Numbered from the stretch's first letter, positions 1 to 8,470 are shown. The stretch: 64,000 nucleotides of DNA from Ectopseudomonas chengduensis (GCF_015712065.1 NZ_JACFYZ010000001.1:992001-1056000); one strand, 5' to 3'. The notes: generated from the letters alone by a model not told the origin. A program made the numbers and translations.

Positions 1-523
1 TAGCGGCGAAGCCCAGTTCATCTATCAGTTCGCTGACCTGGTTTTTCGCGTGATTGTCGTCACCGGCCAGGAACAGCACACGCCGGCCGCCGCGCTCGGC
101 GGGATCGGCGATGAGCAGTCTGGGGTTCAGATGATTGAACGCCTTCACTACATGGGCGCCCGGCACCAGGTCGGCAAACACCTCGCTTGAGGTGCGGCCA
201 TGCAGATCGATAGGGTTGAACAGCGGCGCTTCGATCGGGTTATTGCTGTCGATGACGACTCGTCCGCCGAAGTCCGGCAGTCCCGAAAGGGCCGCTGGTA
301 GCTTCGACCAGTTCACCGCGACCAGCACGATGGCTTGCGCTGCCGCCTGTTCACGGCTGCCGGCACGGATGCTCGGGCCGATGGATTGTACAAGGACTTG
401 CAGACTCTCTGGCCCTCGGCTGTTGGAGAGAATTGCCGGAATGTTCCGACGCGCCAGGGCGCGTGCGAAGGTCGCGCCGATATGACCGGCACCAATGATG
501 CCGATGGAGGGCAATTTGCTCAT
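1..523 (-). CDS. NADPH-dependent F420 reductase-like oxidoreductase (C-terminus cut by window edge)
   Basis: Translating the minus strand from the ATG at 521-523 gives an open frame that runs off the left edge (about 174 residues seen). It begins MSKLPSIGIIGAGHIGATFA, so a Rossmann GxGxxG dinucleotide motif sits at the very N-terminus. Later it reads VVIDSNNP and VVKAFNHL, which are typical of the F420-dependent NADP reductase/6-phosphogluconate-dehydrogenase-like fold. Members in bacteria without F420 are usually NADP-binding oxidoreductases of unknown substrate. The gene lies 69 bp downstream of, and in the same direction as, the SDR gene, so the two probably form an operon next to a divergent LysR regulator. 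The family call is fairly sure; the substrate is unknown. Confidence 0.8.
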   Translation of the reverse strand, partial: MSKLPSIGIIGAGHIGATFARALARRNIPAILSNSRGPESLQVLVQSIGPSIRAGSREQAAAQAIVLVAVNWSKLPAALSGLPDFGGRVVIDSNNPIEAPLFNPIDLHGRTSSEVFADLVPGAHVVKAFNHLNPRLLIADPAERGGRRVLFLAGDDNHAKNQVSELIDELGFAA

Positions 524-592
524 GCTGGGACTCCTTGAGGGCTGAAGTGTCGGAAAACTGTGGGGCAGGCTGACTGGCCTGCCCCGGCATAC

Positions 593-1357
593 TCAGGAGG
601 TCAAACCGCCGTCAGCGAGGATGTCCGCACCTGTGATGAACGAGGCTTGCGGGCTGGCGATGAATGCCACGAGGCTGGCAATTTCGTGTGGCTCTCCATA
701 GCGACCCACCGCCATACGGGGGGTCAGGAGCTGGGCAACCTCGCTATCGGCCGGGTTCATGTCGGTGTTCACGGGGCCTGGGTGGACGCTGTTGACCGTG
801 ATACCGCGCGGCCCCAGATCATGTGCCAGGCTGCGGTTGAAACCGGCGACGGCGCCTTTGGTCAGGCTGTATGCGGCAAGTCCGGGCACACCTGCGTACT
901 TGGTGACCGAACTGGCTATGTGGATGACGCGACCGCCTGCCTGCATGTGCCTTACCGCTTCCTGGGTGGCGACGAATACCCCGGTCACGTTGACCGCGAG
1001 CATCTTCTGGTAATCCTCGAAACTGGTTTCTTCGAACTGGCTGAACACGCCGATACCGGCGTTATTCACCAGAATGTCGAGGCCCCCGAATGCTTCTACC
1101 GTCTTCGCGACGGCGGCGCGCACGGCTTCGGGGTCGGCTGCGTTGGCCTGGATCGCCAGCGCTCGACCGCCTGCCGATTCGATCTCGATGGCGACTTCTT
1201 CAGCCAATTTGGGCGAGCCGTTGTAGGTGAAGGCAACCTGCGCGCCGTCGGCGGCCAGGCGTTTGGCGATCGCTGCGCCGATAGAGCGAGAGCCGCCAGT
1301 TACGAGAGCCGTTTTGCCGGCCAGAGGAAGGGGGTGGGAAGAAATTACGTTGCTCAT
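593..1357 (-). CDS. SDR family NAD(P)-dependent oxidoreductase
   Basis: This is a 254-residue classical short-chain dehydrogenase/reductase. It shows the cofactor motif TGGSRSIG (residues 20-27), the structural motif NNAG (98-101), and the catalytic set S149/S150, Y163 and K167 in YSLTK. It ends ITGADILADGGLTS, typical of FabG-like SDRs. It is cytoplasmic and should oxidise or reduce an alcohol or carbonyl with NAD(P)(H), but the substrate cannot be read from sequence. The T-rich strand after TGGSR suggests NADP preference, which is an inference. It is probably cotranscribed with the F420-reductase-like gene downstream and is divergent from the LysR gene at 1474, a layout in which the LysR protein often controls the neighbour. 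Confidence 0.92.
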   Translation of the reverse strand: MSNVISSHPLPLAGKTALVTGGSRSIGAAIAKRLAADGAQVAFTYNGSPKLAEEVAIEIESAGGRALAIQANAADPEAVRAAVAKTVEAFGGLDILVNNAGIGVFSQFEETSFEDYQKMLAVNVTGVFVATQEAVRHMQAGGRVIHIASSVTKYAGVPGLAAYSLTKGAVAGFNRSLAHDLGPRGITVNSVHPGPVNTDMNPADSEVAQLLTPRMAVGRYGEPHEIASLVAFIASPQASFITGADILADGGLTS

Positions 1358-1420
1358 GGTTCACTCCGTTTGATTGCCGAGACATTCGGTGGAGTGACTA
1401 TCGCGTTTTCATTCTTCTTT

Positions 1421-1435
1421 GATTAGCAGTTAATC
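1421..1435. promoter_or_regulatory. Inverted repeat in SDR/LysR intergenic region, candidate LysR operator
   Basis: GATTA-gcagt-TAATC is a perfect 5-bp-arm inverted repeat about midway in the 116-bp divergent intergenic region. LysR proteins typically bind AT-rich dyads of this kind, so it is a candidate autoregulatory and activation site. Confidence 0.45.
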
Positions 1436-1473
1436 ATTTGGATTATCTTCAAGTATCTGTTTAAGATCGGTCT

Positions 1474-2403
1474 ATGGAGACATTGGCCAACCTGGAATCA
1501 TTCGTACGCAGTGCCGAGAGTGGCAGCTTCTCGGCGGCAGCGCGCCGGCTTGCGCTCACGCCGGCAGCGGTCAGCCGCAACGTCGCCATGCTGGAGCGCA
1601 ATCTGGGTGTACGGTTGTTCCAGCGCTCGACACGCAAGCTGACGCTGACCGAGGCGGGCGAGTCTTTCTTGGCTGCGGTTGGCGGCAATCTGGAGTCCTT
1701 GCAGAACGCTATTGCAGCGGTATCAGCCGATGATGGCCAGCCGGCTGGTGTGCTCAAGATCAGCGTGGCGCCATCCTTCGGAATCGGTTACCTGCTGCCT
1801 TTGTTGCCCGAGTTCCTGCAGCGCTATCCCCGCGTTCGCCCTGAATGGCATTTCGAGAATCGTACGGTCGACCTGATCGCCGAAGGCTACGATGCCGCCA
1901 TCGGTGGTGGTTTCGAGTTGGCCAGCGGTGTGGTCGCCCGCACACTGGCGCCGCTGCACGTCATTGCCTTCGCCTCTCCCGCTTACCTGGCTAGGCACAC
2001 GTTGCCAGCCGATCCATCAGGTCTGATCGAGCTGGACTGCATCGTCATGCGTTCGCTGTCGTCGGGTCGTATCCGTACCTGGAACATGCGCAATGCGCAG
2101 GGCGATGAAGTGATCGCGACGATGCGCGAAACCGTGGTGGTCAACGATCCAACTGCCGTGCGAGAGGCCGCGCGACTGGGCCTGGGGGTGGCGATGCTTG
2201 CCGTACCCGATGTACTGCCCGGGCTGGAGTCGGGTGAGCTGGTGCGGGTGTTGCCGCGCTGGTGGGCGGATGCCGGCGCGTTGTCGCTGTATTACCCCAG
2301 TCGCCAGTTGATGCCGGGCAAGACGCGCAGCTTCATCGACTTCGTGGTCGAGGCCTTCCAGCGCGAAGACTATGCACGGCGTTTTGCCGGGAGTTTGGGC
2401 TAG
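1474..2403 (+). CDS. LysR family transcriptional regulator
   Basis: This is a 309-residue protein with an N-terminal winged helix-turn-helix (residues about 1-60: FVRSAESGSFSAAARRLALT, then SRNVAMLERNLGVRLFQRST), followed by the periplasmic-binding-protein-like effector domain to the end. The NLESFVRSAESGSFSAAA form places it in the large CrgA/DmlR-like subgroup. It is divergent from the SDR gene with a palindrome between them, so regulation of the SDR/F420-reductase pair is the natural inference. The effector is unknown. The start is the ATG giving METLANLESF. Confidence 0.93.
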   Translation: METLANLESFVRSAESGSFSAAARRLALTPAAVSRNVAMLERNLGVRLFQRSTRKLTLTEAGESFLAAVGGNLESLQNAIAAVSADDGQPAGVLKISVAPSFGIGYLLPLLPEFLQRYPRVRPEWHFENRTVDLIAEGYDAAIGGGFELASGVVARTLAPLHVIAFASPAYLARHTLPADPSGLIELDCIVMRSLSSGRIRTWNMRNAQGDEVIATMRETVVVNDPTAVREAARLGLGVAMLAVPDVLPGLESGELVRVLPRWWADAGALSLYYPSRQLMPGKTRSFIDFVVEAFQREDYARRFAGSLG

Positions 2404-2415
2404 CTGAACGGTTCG

Positions 2416-2445
2416 TGCCGGTGCAGCCACTCAGCGTCACCGGCA
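2416..2445. terminator. Stem-loop between convergent genes
   Basis: TGCCGGTG (2416-2423) and CACCGGCA (2438-2445) form a perfect 8-bp stem with a 14-nt loop in the 52-bp gap between the convergent LysR gene and the lipoprotein gene. There is no clear T-tract, so a bidirectional terminator is likely but not certain. Confidence 0.5.
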
Positions 2446-2455
2446 TGACTGATGG

Positions 2456-3127
2456 TCAATTACGCATGGCGCCGAAATGGGCGCAGCCACGCAGTACCTG
2501 GCCGTCGAGGCGTAGTTCGGCGCTGAGGTGATTGACCGTGCCGCTCATGCTGTCGACGCAGCGCTGCGGTGCCACCCACAGATCCAGGTGCTGGCCGTTG
2601 GCTTCGCTGCTGAAATTCAGGCGGCCATCCGGTAGTTGCTCTTCCAGGTAGGGCAGGGCCAGTGGCTCCTGCTCGGGGCGGTTGAGTACCAGGCCCTTGC
2701 TGCCGACTTCCAGTTGCCAGAACGGCTCGTTGCCGCTGGCACGCAGGGCCAGGCGTTTGAAGTTGAGGTCGTCGCAGCCATGCCCCTCACCCTGCAGGCG
2801 ATAGATCTGGCTGACCTCGAAGCGACCGTCGTTGCCTTTGCCCTGGCTGCCGCCCAGGCGACCGGCCAGATCGGCGAACAGGCTGGCCTGGCCATCACTG
2901 CCTAGCTGCATGACTTCGCGCTCGATGCCGTTGCTGCCGCCATCGATCAGCACGAAGCGGCGCTGCTCCTGGCAGGGGGTGAGGACGAGTTGACCATTTT
3001 CAACCTGGACTTGACCCTGCAGGCGGGTGGCCGGAGGTGGGCCTTCCGGCTTGCCGGTGTAGACCTGGCAGGCGGCCAGGAGCGGGAGGAGGGCGACGCT
3101 GGTAAGCAGGGAGCGGGTGATGGACAT
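2456..3127 (-). CDS. Predicted outer-membrane or periplasmic lipoprotein (COG3650-like)
   Basis: From the ATG at 3127 this is a 223-residue protein. The frame is open further upstream, but the start MSITRSLLTSVALLPLLAAC gives a textbook lipoprotein signal peptide with the lipobox LAAC (Cys20). The mature part has two similar halves, one around RFVLIDGGSNGI and one around ASGNEPFWQLEV. The ASGNEPFW motif is seen in Pseudomonas lipoproteins of the COG3650/META-associated type. Function is unknown; such proteins are often described as heat-shock HslJ-like or inhibitor-like without proof. The gene is single, convergent with the LysR gene and divergent from the pseudouridine synthase. Confidence 0.8.
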   Translation of the reverse strand: MSITRSLLTSVALLPLLAACQVYTGKPEGPPPATRLQGQVQVENGQLVLTPCQEQRRFVLIDGGSNGIEREVMQLGSDGQASLFADLAGRLGGSQGKGNDGRFEVSQIYRLQGEGHGCDDLNFKRLALRASGNEPFWQLEVGSKGLVLNRPEQEPLALPYLEEQLPDGRLNFSSEANGQHLDLWVAPQRCVDSMSGTVNHLSAELRLDGQVLRGCAHFGAMRN

Positions 3128-3222
3128 GGGTCTCTCCAGATACGAGCGGCCACCATAGCCACAGCGCGACCTCGGCTCAAGCCGTGAGCATGAAAGTCGC
3201 GCAGCGACGTCCTCCCTCTTGT

Positions 3223-3257
3223 CCTTCTCCCTCTGGGAGAAGGTGGCGCGAAGCGCC
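3223..3257. repeat. Paired hairpins upstream of the lipoprotein gene, dispersed-repeat type
   Basis: Two adjacent perfect hairpins are seen. CCTTCTCCC-tct-GGGAGAAGG lies at 3223-3243 (9-bp stem) and GGCGC-gaa-GCGCC at 3245-3257. The wording (ccctctcc...gggaga...gcgaagcgccggatgaggg) is a common intergenic repeat in Pseudomonas genomes, from memory. It lies between divergent genes, so it is not a terminator for either. Confidence 0.6.
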
Positions 3258-3382
3258 GGATGAGGGGGCATACCACGCAGGCTTTCATTGTTCGGCTGCT
3301 GTTGCAGCATGCCCCGGCTTTGACTGAGCCGCGCGAGTACGGCCTAATTCGCCCGACCAACACTAGCCGAGCGCCTCCCGTA

Positions 3383-4264
3383 ATGCCCATCCCCGCCATG
3401 CGCCCCAGCACGCTTCATTTGCCCCAGGGCGACTGGACGACGGTGCTCGATTGCCTGTGCGATCACTTTCCCGCCATCGACCGCGTTACCTGGCTGCAGC
3501 GTATGGCGCGTGGTCGGGTGCTGGATGCGGCGGGCACGCCTATCGATGCCACGCATCCCTATCGGGTTGGCCTCAAGGTGCGCTATTTCCGTGAAGTGCC
3601 GAATGAGGCGCCAATCCCCTTCGACGAACAGGTGCTGTGGCAGGACGAGCACCTGCTGGTCGCCGACAAACCGCATTTTCTACCGGTGATGCCTGCCGGT
3701 GAGTACGTCGAGCAGACCCTGCTGGCACGCCTGATCAAGCGCACCGGCAATCCTGACCTGGTGCCGATCCACCGCATCGACCGACTGACGGCCGGCCTGG
3801 TGTTGTTCTCGGTCAACCCGGCCAGTCGCGGCCAGTATCAGGCGCTGTTTCGCCAGCGTGCGGTGGAGAAACGCTACGAGGCTATCGCTCCGGCATTGGC
3901 GCAGTTGCAGTTTCCCTACCTACATCGTTCGCGCATGGTCGACGGTGAGCCGTTCTTTCGCATGCAGGAAGTCGCAGGCGAGGCCAACAGCGAAACGCGC
4001 ATCGAGGTGCTGGAGCGCCGGGGTGAGTTGTGGCGCTACGGGCTGTCGCCGGTGACCGGACGCAAGCATCAGCTGCGCGTGCATCTGTCCGGGCTCGGCG
4101 CGCCTATTATCGGCGACGATTTCTATCCGCAGTTGCTGGAGTCGCGCAATCTGCCGGATGACTACAGCAACCCGCTCAAACTGCTGGCGCGAGGCTTGCG
4201 CTTCGTCGATCCGCTCAGCGGGCAGATGCGTGAGTTTGATAGCCAGCTGCAGTTGCAGTGGTAG
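3383..4264 (+). CDS. RluA-family pseudouridine synthase
   Basis: The product is about 293 residues and isomerises uridine to pseudouridine in rRNA or tRNA. The catalytic signature is HRIDRLTAGL (Asp in HRxDRxTxG), followed by VEKRYEAIAP and the C-terminal RKHQLRVHLSGLGAPIIGDDFY, all characteristic of RluA/RluC/RluD-type enzymes. The N-terminal part (LPQGDWTTVLDCLCDHFP) stands where an S4-like domain would be. The frame is open from 3260, but the repeat at 3223-3257 lies just before it; MPIPAMRPSTLHL at 3383 or the Met at 3398 are the better starts. The exact target nucleotide is not deducible. It is convergent with the tricarboxylate locus, separated by a GTAGGGCG repeat. Confidence 0.88.
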   Translation: MPIPAMRPSTLHLPQGDWTTVLDCLCDHFPAIDRVTWLQRMARGRVLDAAGTPIDATHPYRVGLKVRYFREVPNEAPIPFDEQVLWQDEHLLVADKPHFLPVMPAGEYVEQTLLARLIKRTGNPDLVPIHRIDRLTAGLVLFSVNPASRGQYQALFRQRAVEKRYEAIAPALAQLQFPYLHRSRMVDGEPFFRMQEVAGEANSETRIEVLERRGELWRYGLSPVTGRKHQLRVHLSGLGAPIIGDDFYPQLLESRNLPDDYSNPLKLLARGLRFVDPLSGQMREFDSQLQLQW

Positions 4265-4314
4265 GCCTGTTGCGCATGGCGCACCCTGCGGAGCGGCGAG
4301 TCGTATGTCGTCGC

Positions 4315-4408
4315 GTAGGGCGTACTCGCGAAGCAGTACGCCGCAGGGGTGTCGCAACGGCGGACTCTTCGCTGGCGCTCCGAGCGGTCGGCGTTCCGAT
4401 CCGTCCTA
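4315..4408. repeat. GTAGGGCG-ended inverted-repeat element, copy 1
   Basis: The left part GTAGGGCGTACTCGCGAAGC continues to 4343 and is repeated exactly at 29320-29348. The right end (GTCCTAC, 4403-4409) is a near inverted copy of the left end. The CTA at 4406-4408 is the TAG stop codon of the AbrB-type gene read on the minus strand. Confidence 0.7.
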
Positions 4409-5428
4409 CGCGTGGCTCTTGCACCAGAGCTTGAATAAGGGTTCTGCCAGGAACATCACCAGAAACAGCCGTAGCACCTGCAATGCAGTCACCAGCGCTA
4501 CCGACAGCTGCAAGGCTTCGGCAGTCAGGCACAGTTCGGTGATGCCGCCAGGCATCATGCCCAGCATCAGCGATAGGTGGTCTTCGCCGGCCAACCAACC
4601 AAGGGCTTCGCCGAGCACGGCAGCGGCGAGCATCGCCAGCAAGGTGAAGGCCAGCACGCGGGCGAGAAAACCCGGTGCACTGCGGAAGAAGGCGCGATCG
4701 AAGTGACAGCCCAGAGCGCACCCAATCAGCCACTGACCGAGCTGGCCGAGGCCTTGAGGCAGGCCCAGATGCAGGTCGAAGCCGGCGCTGGCAACGGCGC
4801 AGGCTGTCAACGGGCCAAGCATCCAGGGGTTGGGTTGTTTCAGACGTCCCCAGAGCACCGCCAGCACAGCGCCTGCCGCGAGCAGACCGATCAGCCAGGT
4901 CCAGTCCACCGGCGCGCGCGCAGGGGCGCTGACAGCGGGCAGGCCCCAGGTGAACAATGCCGGAATCAGTAGCACCACCAGCAGCAAACGCAGGCTGTGC
5001 GCCGCCGCCACTCTTGCGGGCTGAGCCTCGTGACGCAGGGCCAGGTTGACCATCTCGCTGGCGCCGCCAGGCATGCTGGCGAAGAAGGCGGTGGCGCGAT
5101 CGACGCCAGCACGACGCAGGATGGCAATGCCGATCAGGCTCAGCAGCAGCGTGCCGAAGGAACCCATCACGATGACGGGCAAGTGGCTGAGCACCTGTTC
5201 CAGCACTTCGCTGGTGAAGTGCAGGCCGATGCCGCTGGCGACCAGCCATTGGCCGGCCTTGCGCCCGCCCGGCAGTTCACTGAAGGCGCGATTGGCCAGG
5301 CAGCGCACGAGGATTACCGCCAACAACGAGCCGACCATCCACGGCAAAGGCCAGCCGGCGAGGCTGGCCAGGTAACCGCCGACCACTCCGGCCAGCGGCG
5401 TTACCCAAAGATCACGCGGCAGTGGCAT
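4406..5428 (-). CDS. AbrB-type (AbrB-duplication) membrane protein of the tct operon
   Basis: This is a 340-residue, highly hydrophobic protein with about ten predicted membrane segments. It is built as two similar halves, each with the motif seen at SLAGWPLPWMVGSLLAVIL and NPWMLGPLTACAVASAG. Each half ends in a glycine/methionine-rich stretch (MPGGASEMVNLAL and MPGGITELCLTA). This is the COG3180 AbrB family, often mislabelled ammonia monooxygenase or transcriptional regulator; the sequence shows an inner-membrane protein with no DNA-binding domain. It overlaps the end of tctA by 17 bp, so it is the last gene of opdH-tctCBA and may take part in tricarboxylate movement. The stop codon lies in a dispersed repeat. 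Confidence 0.85.
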   Translation of the reverse strand: MPLPRDLWVTPLAGVVGGYLASLAGWPLPWMVGSLLAVILVRCLANRAFSELPGGRKAGQWLVASGIGLHFTSEVLEQVLSHLPVIVMGSFGTLLLSLIGIAILRRAGVDRATAFFASMPGGASEMVNLALRHEAQPARVAAAHSLRLLLVVLLIPALFTWGLPAVSAPARAPVDWTWLIGLLAAGAVLAVLWGRLKQPNPWMLGPLTACAVASAGFDLHLGLPQGLGQLGQWLIGCALGCHFDRAFFRSAPGFLARVLAFTLLAMLAAAVLGEALGWLAGEDHLSLMLGMMPGGITELCLTAEALQLSVALVTALQVLRLFLVMFLAEPLFKLWCKSHA

Positions 5429-6932
5429 CAGCCCCAGCCTTGATCTGCTTGCGTCGACGCATCCAGCGGATGCCCGGCAGGGCCAGCATCAGTACAACAA
5501 GCGCCCACAGCACCAGGGTGATCGGGCTGCCCCACAGGATGCCCAGCTCACCAGCGGAAATCGACAGGGCGCGACGCAGGTTGTCCTCCATCATTTCGCC
5601 CAGCACGAAGCCGAGAATCACCGCCGACAGTGGGAAGTCCAGCTTGCGCAGGATATAGCCGAACACACCGAGGCCGATCATCAGCACCAGGTCGAAGGTG
5701 GTGCTGTGCACCGCGTACACGCCCACCATGCTGATCACGGTGATGGCAGGTACCAGCACCCAGTTCGGTACGCTGAGCATGCGCGAGAACAGGCCGACCA
5801 GCGGGATGTTCATCACCAGCAGGATGACGTTACCGATGAACAGCGAGGCGATCAGGCCCCAGACCACATCTGGCTGCTGTTCGAACAACAGCGGGCCAGG
5901 GGTGATGTTGTACAGCGTCAGTGCGCCGATCATCACCGCGGTGGTGCCCGAACCGGGTACGCCGAGTGTCAGCATCGGGATCAGCGAGCCGCAGGCCGAG
6001 GCGTTGTTGGCCGATTCGGGAGCAGCCAGGCCGCGCAGGTCGCCCTCGCCAAACTTGCCCTTGTCTCCGGCCAGGCGCTTTTCTGTCATGTAGGTCATGG
6101 CGCTGGCGATGGTCGCTCCGGCACCAGGCAGTACGCCAATCACGAAACCGGCGACCGAGCTGCGAATCATGGTCCAGAAGGTGAAGCAGTATTCCTTGAA
6201 GTTGAATAGCACGCGGCCGCTGGCTTTCACGGCTTTCTGGCCGTTGTGGGTGTTTTCCAGCATCAGCAGAATCTCGCTGACACTGAAGAAACCGATGACC
6301 ACGATGACGAACTGGATGCCGTCGGACAGGCTGACGCTATCGAAGGTGAAGCGGTATACCCCGGTAGTGGAGTCCACCCCGACCGTGGCCAGGGCCAGGC
6401 CGATCAGGGCCGAGAGCAGGGTCTTGACCGGCTTGTCGCCGACCATGCCGCCGAGACAGGCAATGGCGAAGACCATCAGCACGAAGTACTCGGCCGGACC
6501 AAAGGCTACCGCCCACTTCGCCAGAATCGGCGCGAACAGCACCACGCCGCAGGTGGCGATCATGCTGCCGGTGAAGGAGCTGACTGCCGACAACGACAGG
6601 GCGATACCCGCTTTGCCCTGACGTGCCAGCGGGTAGCCATCGAGGGTGGTCATGACTGCAGCGGCATCGCCAGGCACGTTGAGCAGAATGGCGGAGATAC
6701 GTCCGCCGTACTCGCAGCCCAGGTAGACGGCGGCGAGCAGAATCAGTGCAGTTTCCGGCGGCAGGCCAAGGGCGAAGGCCAATGGCAGCAGGAGGGCGAC
6801 GCCGTTGATCGGGCCCAGGCCCGGCAGCAAACCGACGATGGTGCCGACGAAGGCACCGAACAGCGCAACCAGCAGGTTGGTCGGCCGGGTGGCGACGTCA
6901 AAACCCTGCATCAGAAAATGTAATGTTTCCAT
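5412..6932 (-). CDS. tctA: Tripartite tricarboxylate transporter large membrane subunit TctA
   Basis: This is a 506-residue integral membrane protein of the TctA family with about 12 membrane segments. Conserved stretches are GLLPGLGPINGVALLLPLAF (residues about 37-56), GDAAAVMTTLDGYPLARQG (about 88-106), and GVLPGAGATIASAMTYMTEK followed by GEGDLRGLAAPESANNASACGSLIP (about 265-310). These are the family hallmarks. TctA forms the inner-membrane permease with TctB and receives citrate or related tricarboxylates from periplasmic TctC, probably driven by an ion gradient. The ATG at 6930-6932 follows the tctB stop by one base, so the two are translationally coupled. Confidence 0.95.
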   Translation of the reverse strand: METLHFLMQGFDVATRPTNLLVALFGAFVGTIVGLLPGLGPINGVALLLPLAFALGLPPETALILLAAVYLGCEYGGRISAILLNVPGDAAAVMTTLDGYPLARQGKAGIALSLSAVSSFTGSMIATCGVVLFAPILAKWAVAFGPAEYFVLMVFAIACLGGMVGDKPVKTLLSALIGLALATVGVDSTTGVYRFTFDSVSLSDGIQFVIVVIGFFSVSEILLMLENTHNGQKAVKASGRVLFNFKEYCFTFWTMIRSSVAGFVIGVLPGAGATIASAMTYMTEKRLAGDKGKFGEGDLRGLAAPESANNASACGSLIPMLTLGVPGSGTTAVMIGALTLYNITPGPLLFEQQPDVVWGLIASLFIGNVILLVMNIPLVGLFSRMLSVPNWVLVPAITVISMVGVYAVHSTTFDLVLMIGLGVFGYILRKLDFPLSAVILGFVLGEMMEDNLRRALSISAGELGILWGSPITLVLWALVVLMLALPGIRWMRRRKQIKAGADATAA

Positions 6933-6933
6933 C

Positions 6934-7377
6934 TCAGCTCTCCACCAACGCTTCGAACACGCCCAGTGGCAGCGGAACGTCTAGCGCATAATCGAACAAG
7001 GCATACAGCAATACGCCCATCAGCACGCCACTGATCAGGCATGGCACTACCCGACCCGTGAACAGCAAGCCCAGGACGAAGGTGGCCAGTGCCGTGCTCA
7101 GGACGAAGCCCAGGGGCTCGAAGAGCAGGGCGTAGGCCAGCAAGGTGAGGATGCATAAGCCTGCACGCTGCAGCGCGTGGAGGCTGAGCGCCTCCGTCTG
7201 CGGACCCGGCTTGAATACCAGCCAGGCGGCACCAGCAGCCATCAGGGCCAGCAGCAACAGCGGGTAGGCCCTCGGGCCGACAGGATCGTAGGCGAAGGGT
7301 GCCTGGAAGCCCCAGGCGATGACTGCGAGGCAGGCGCACAACAGCAGCCAGATCGCAGCGAACAGGCGAACGTACAT
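6934..7377 (-). CDS. tctB: Tripartite tricarboxylate transporter small membrane subunit TctB
   Basis: This is a 147-residue protein with four predicted membrane helices, the normal size and topology for TctB. The sequence FAYDPVGPRAYPLLLLALMAAG (residues about 28-49) is the recognisable family segment, followed by a hydrophilic linker and two hydrophobic helices around LLAYALLFEPLGFVLSTALA. It partners TctA in the inner membrane. It lies 91 bp after tctC, with a strong stem-loop in that gap, and abuts tctA. Confidence 0.9.
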   Translation of the reverse strand: MYVRLFAAIWLLLCACLAVIAWGFQAPFAYDPVGPRAYPLLLLALMAAGAAWLVFKPGPQTEALSLHALQRAGLCILTLLAYALLFEPLGFVLSTALATFVLGLLFTGRVVPCLISGVLMGVLLYALFDYALDVPLPLGVFEALVES

Positions 7378-7428
7378 AGCAATGGTCTCTTGCGTAGGGA
7401 CAGGATCGAACGGCGGTGCAGTTCAATT

Positions 7429-7460
7429 GCGGGTTCGGCATCGGGCGACGCCGAACCCGC
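7429..7460 (-). promoter_or_regulatory. Intercistronic stem-loop between tctC and tctB
   Basis: GCGGGTTCGGC (7429-7439) and GCCGAACCCGC (7450-7460) form a perfect 11-bp GC-rich stem with a 10-nt loop directly after the tctC stop, with no run of T. Such intercistronic hairpins often stabilise the upstream mRNA or cause partial termination. That would give more binding protein (TctC) than membrane subunits, which is an inference. Confidence 0.7.
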
Positions 7461-7468
7461 TGATGCAC

Positions 7469-8449
7469 TTATTCCTGCATCAGGCCGAATTCACCGGCCA
7501 GGGTCTTGTACTCAGCGACCTGCTTGAACACCAGGGCCTTGAGTTCATCACCGGTTACCGACAGTGGCAGCAAGTCACGCTGTTCGCGCAGCTTGGCGAA
7601 ATCTTCGCTGGCCAGCAGAGTATCGAACTGCTGTTTCCACCAGTTGAACTGCTGGTCGCTGACTTCCGGGCCCATGTAGAAACCGCGGATCACCGGCCAG
7701 GTGATGTCGTAGCCCTGCTCCTTGGCTGTCGGGATCTCGGCCAGTTTGCCCGGAAGGCGCTCATCGGAGAGCACCGCGAGGATGCGTACTTTCTTCGCTT
7801 CCAGTTGCGGGGTGACTTCACCCAGGCCGCTGCTGGTGACCTGTACATGGCCGCCGAGCATGGCGGTGAGGGTTTCACCGCCGCCTTCGAAGGCAACATA
7901 GCGCAGGTTCTTCGGCTCGATTCCGGCCAGGCGGGCGATCAGCGCGGTCTGCATCCAGTCCTGGCCGCCGATGGTGGCGCCGGCGCCGAAGACGATGCTG
8001 GACGGATCTTTCTTCAGGGCCTGAACCAGGTCATCGAGATTCTTGTACGGGGAGTCGGCACGCACGGTGATCGCGCCGTAGTCGGTACCGACCGCGGCTA
8101 GCCAGCGTACGGCGTTCTCGTCATAACGACCGAACTTGCCCTGTGCCAGGTTGAGCAGCGAACCGCTGGAGAAGGCGGTGATGGTGCCCGGGTCCTTGGC
8201 GCGCTGGGCGACCACTGCGTTGTAGGCCACGGCGCCAACGCCGCCTGGCATGTAAGTGACGCGCATTGGCGCCTTGAGCAGGCCTTCGTCTTTCAGGCCA
8301 CTTTGGGCCAGTTTGCAGGTCAGGTCGAAACCACCACCGGGCTTGGCCGGGGCGATGCATTCGGGGCGCTTGGGTTCGGCGGCCAGCAGTTGGCTGGCGA
8401 AGGCCAGGCAGGCAGTCGCCAGAGCGGCGCGGGTCAGTACGGATTTCAT
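7469..8449 (-). CDS. tctC: Tricarboxylate-binding protein TctC (Bug family)
   Basis: This is a 326-residue periplasmic solute-binding protein. The ATG at 8447-8449 gives the signal peptide MKSVLTRAALATACLAFASQ ending LLA-AEP. The frame stays open to 8488, but a GAGG ribosome site precedes 8449. The mature start KRPECIAPAKPGGGFDLTCK is the Bug/TctC motif that wraps the carboxylate ligand. Further family segments are YMPGGVGAVAYNAVV, GAGATIGGQDWMQTALIARL and GLGEVTPQLEAKKVRILAVL. It should bind citrate, cis-aconitate or a related tricarboxylate and deliver it to TctAB. It lies 32 bp after opdH. Confidence 0.95.
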   Translation of the reverse strand: MKSVLTRAALATACLAFASQLLAAEPKRPECIAPAKPGGGFDLTCKLAQSGLKDEGLLKAPMRVTYMPGGVGAVAYNAVVAQRAKDPGTITAFSSGSLLNLAQGKFGRYDENAVRWLAAVGTDYGAITVRADSPYKNLDDLVQALKKDPSSIVFGAGATIGGQDWMQTALIARLAGIEPKNLRYVAFEGGGETLTAMLGGHVQVTSSGLGEVTPQLEAKKVRILAVLSDERLPGKLAEIPTAKEQGYDITWPVIRGFYMGPEVSDQQFNWWKQQFDTLLASEDFAKLREQRDLLPLSVTGDELKALVFKQVAEYKTLAGEFGLMQE

Positions 8450-8470
8450 GATGAATGATTCCTCGTGAGT

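Noticed and set aside
4406-5428. AbrB-type gene as transcription factor or ammonia monooxygenase
   Set aside because: It is a membrane protein with two hydrophobic repeats; it has no DNA-binding domain and none of the copper-enzyme features.
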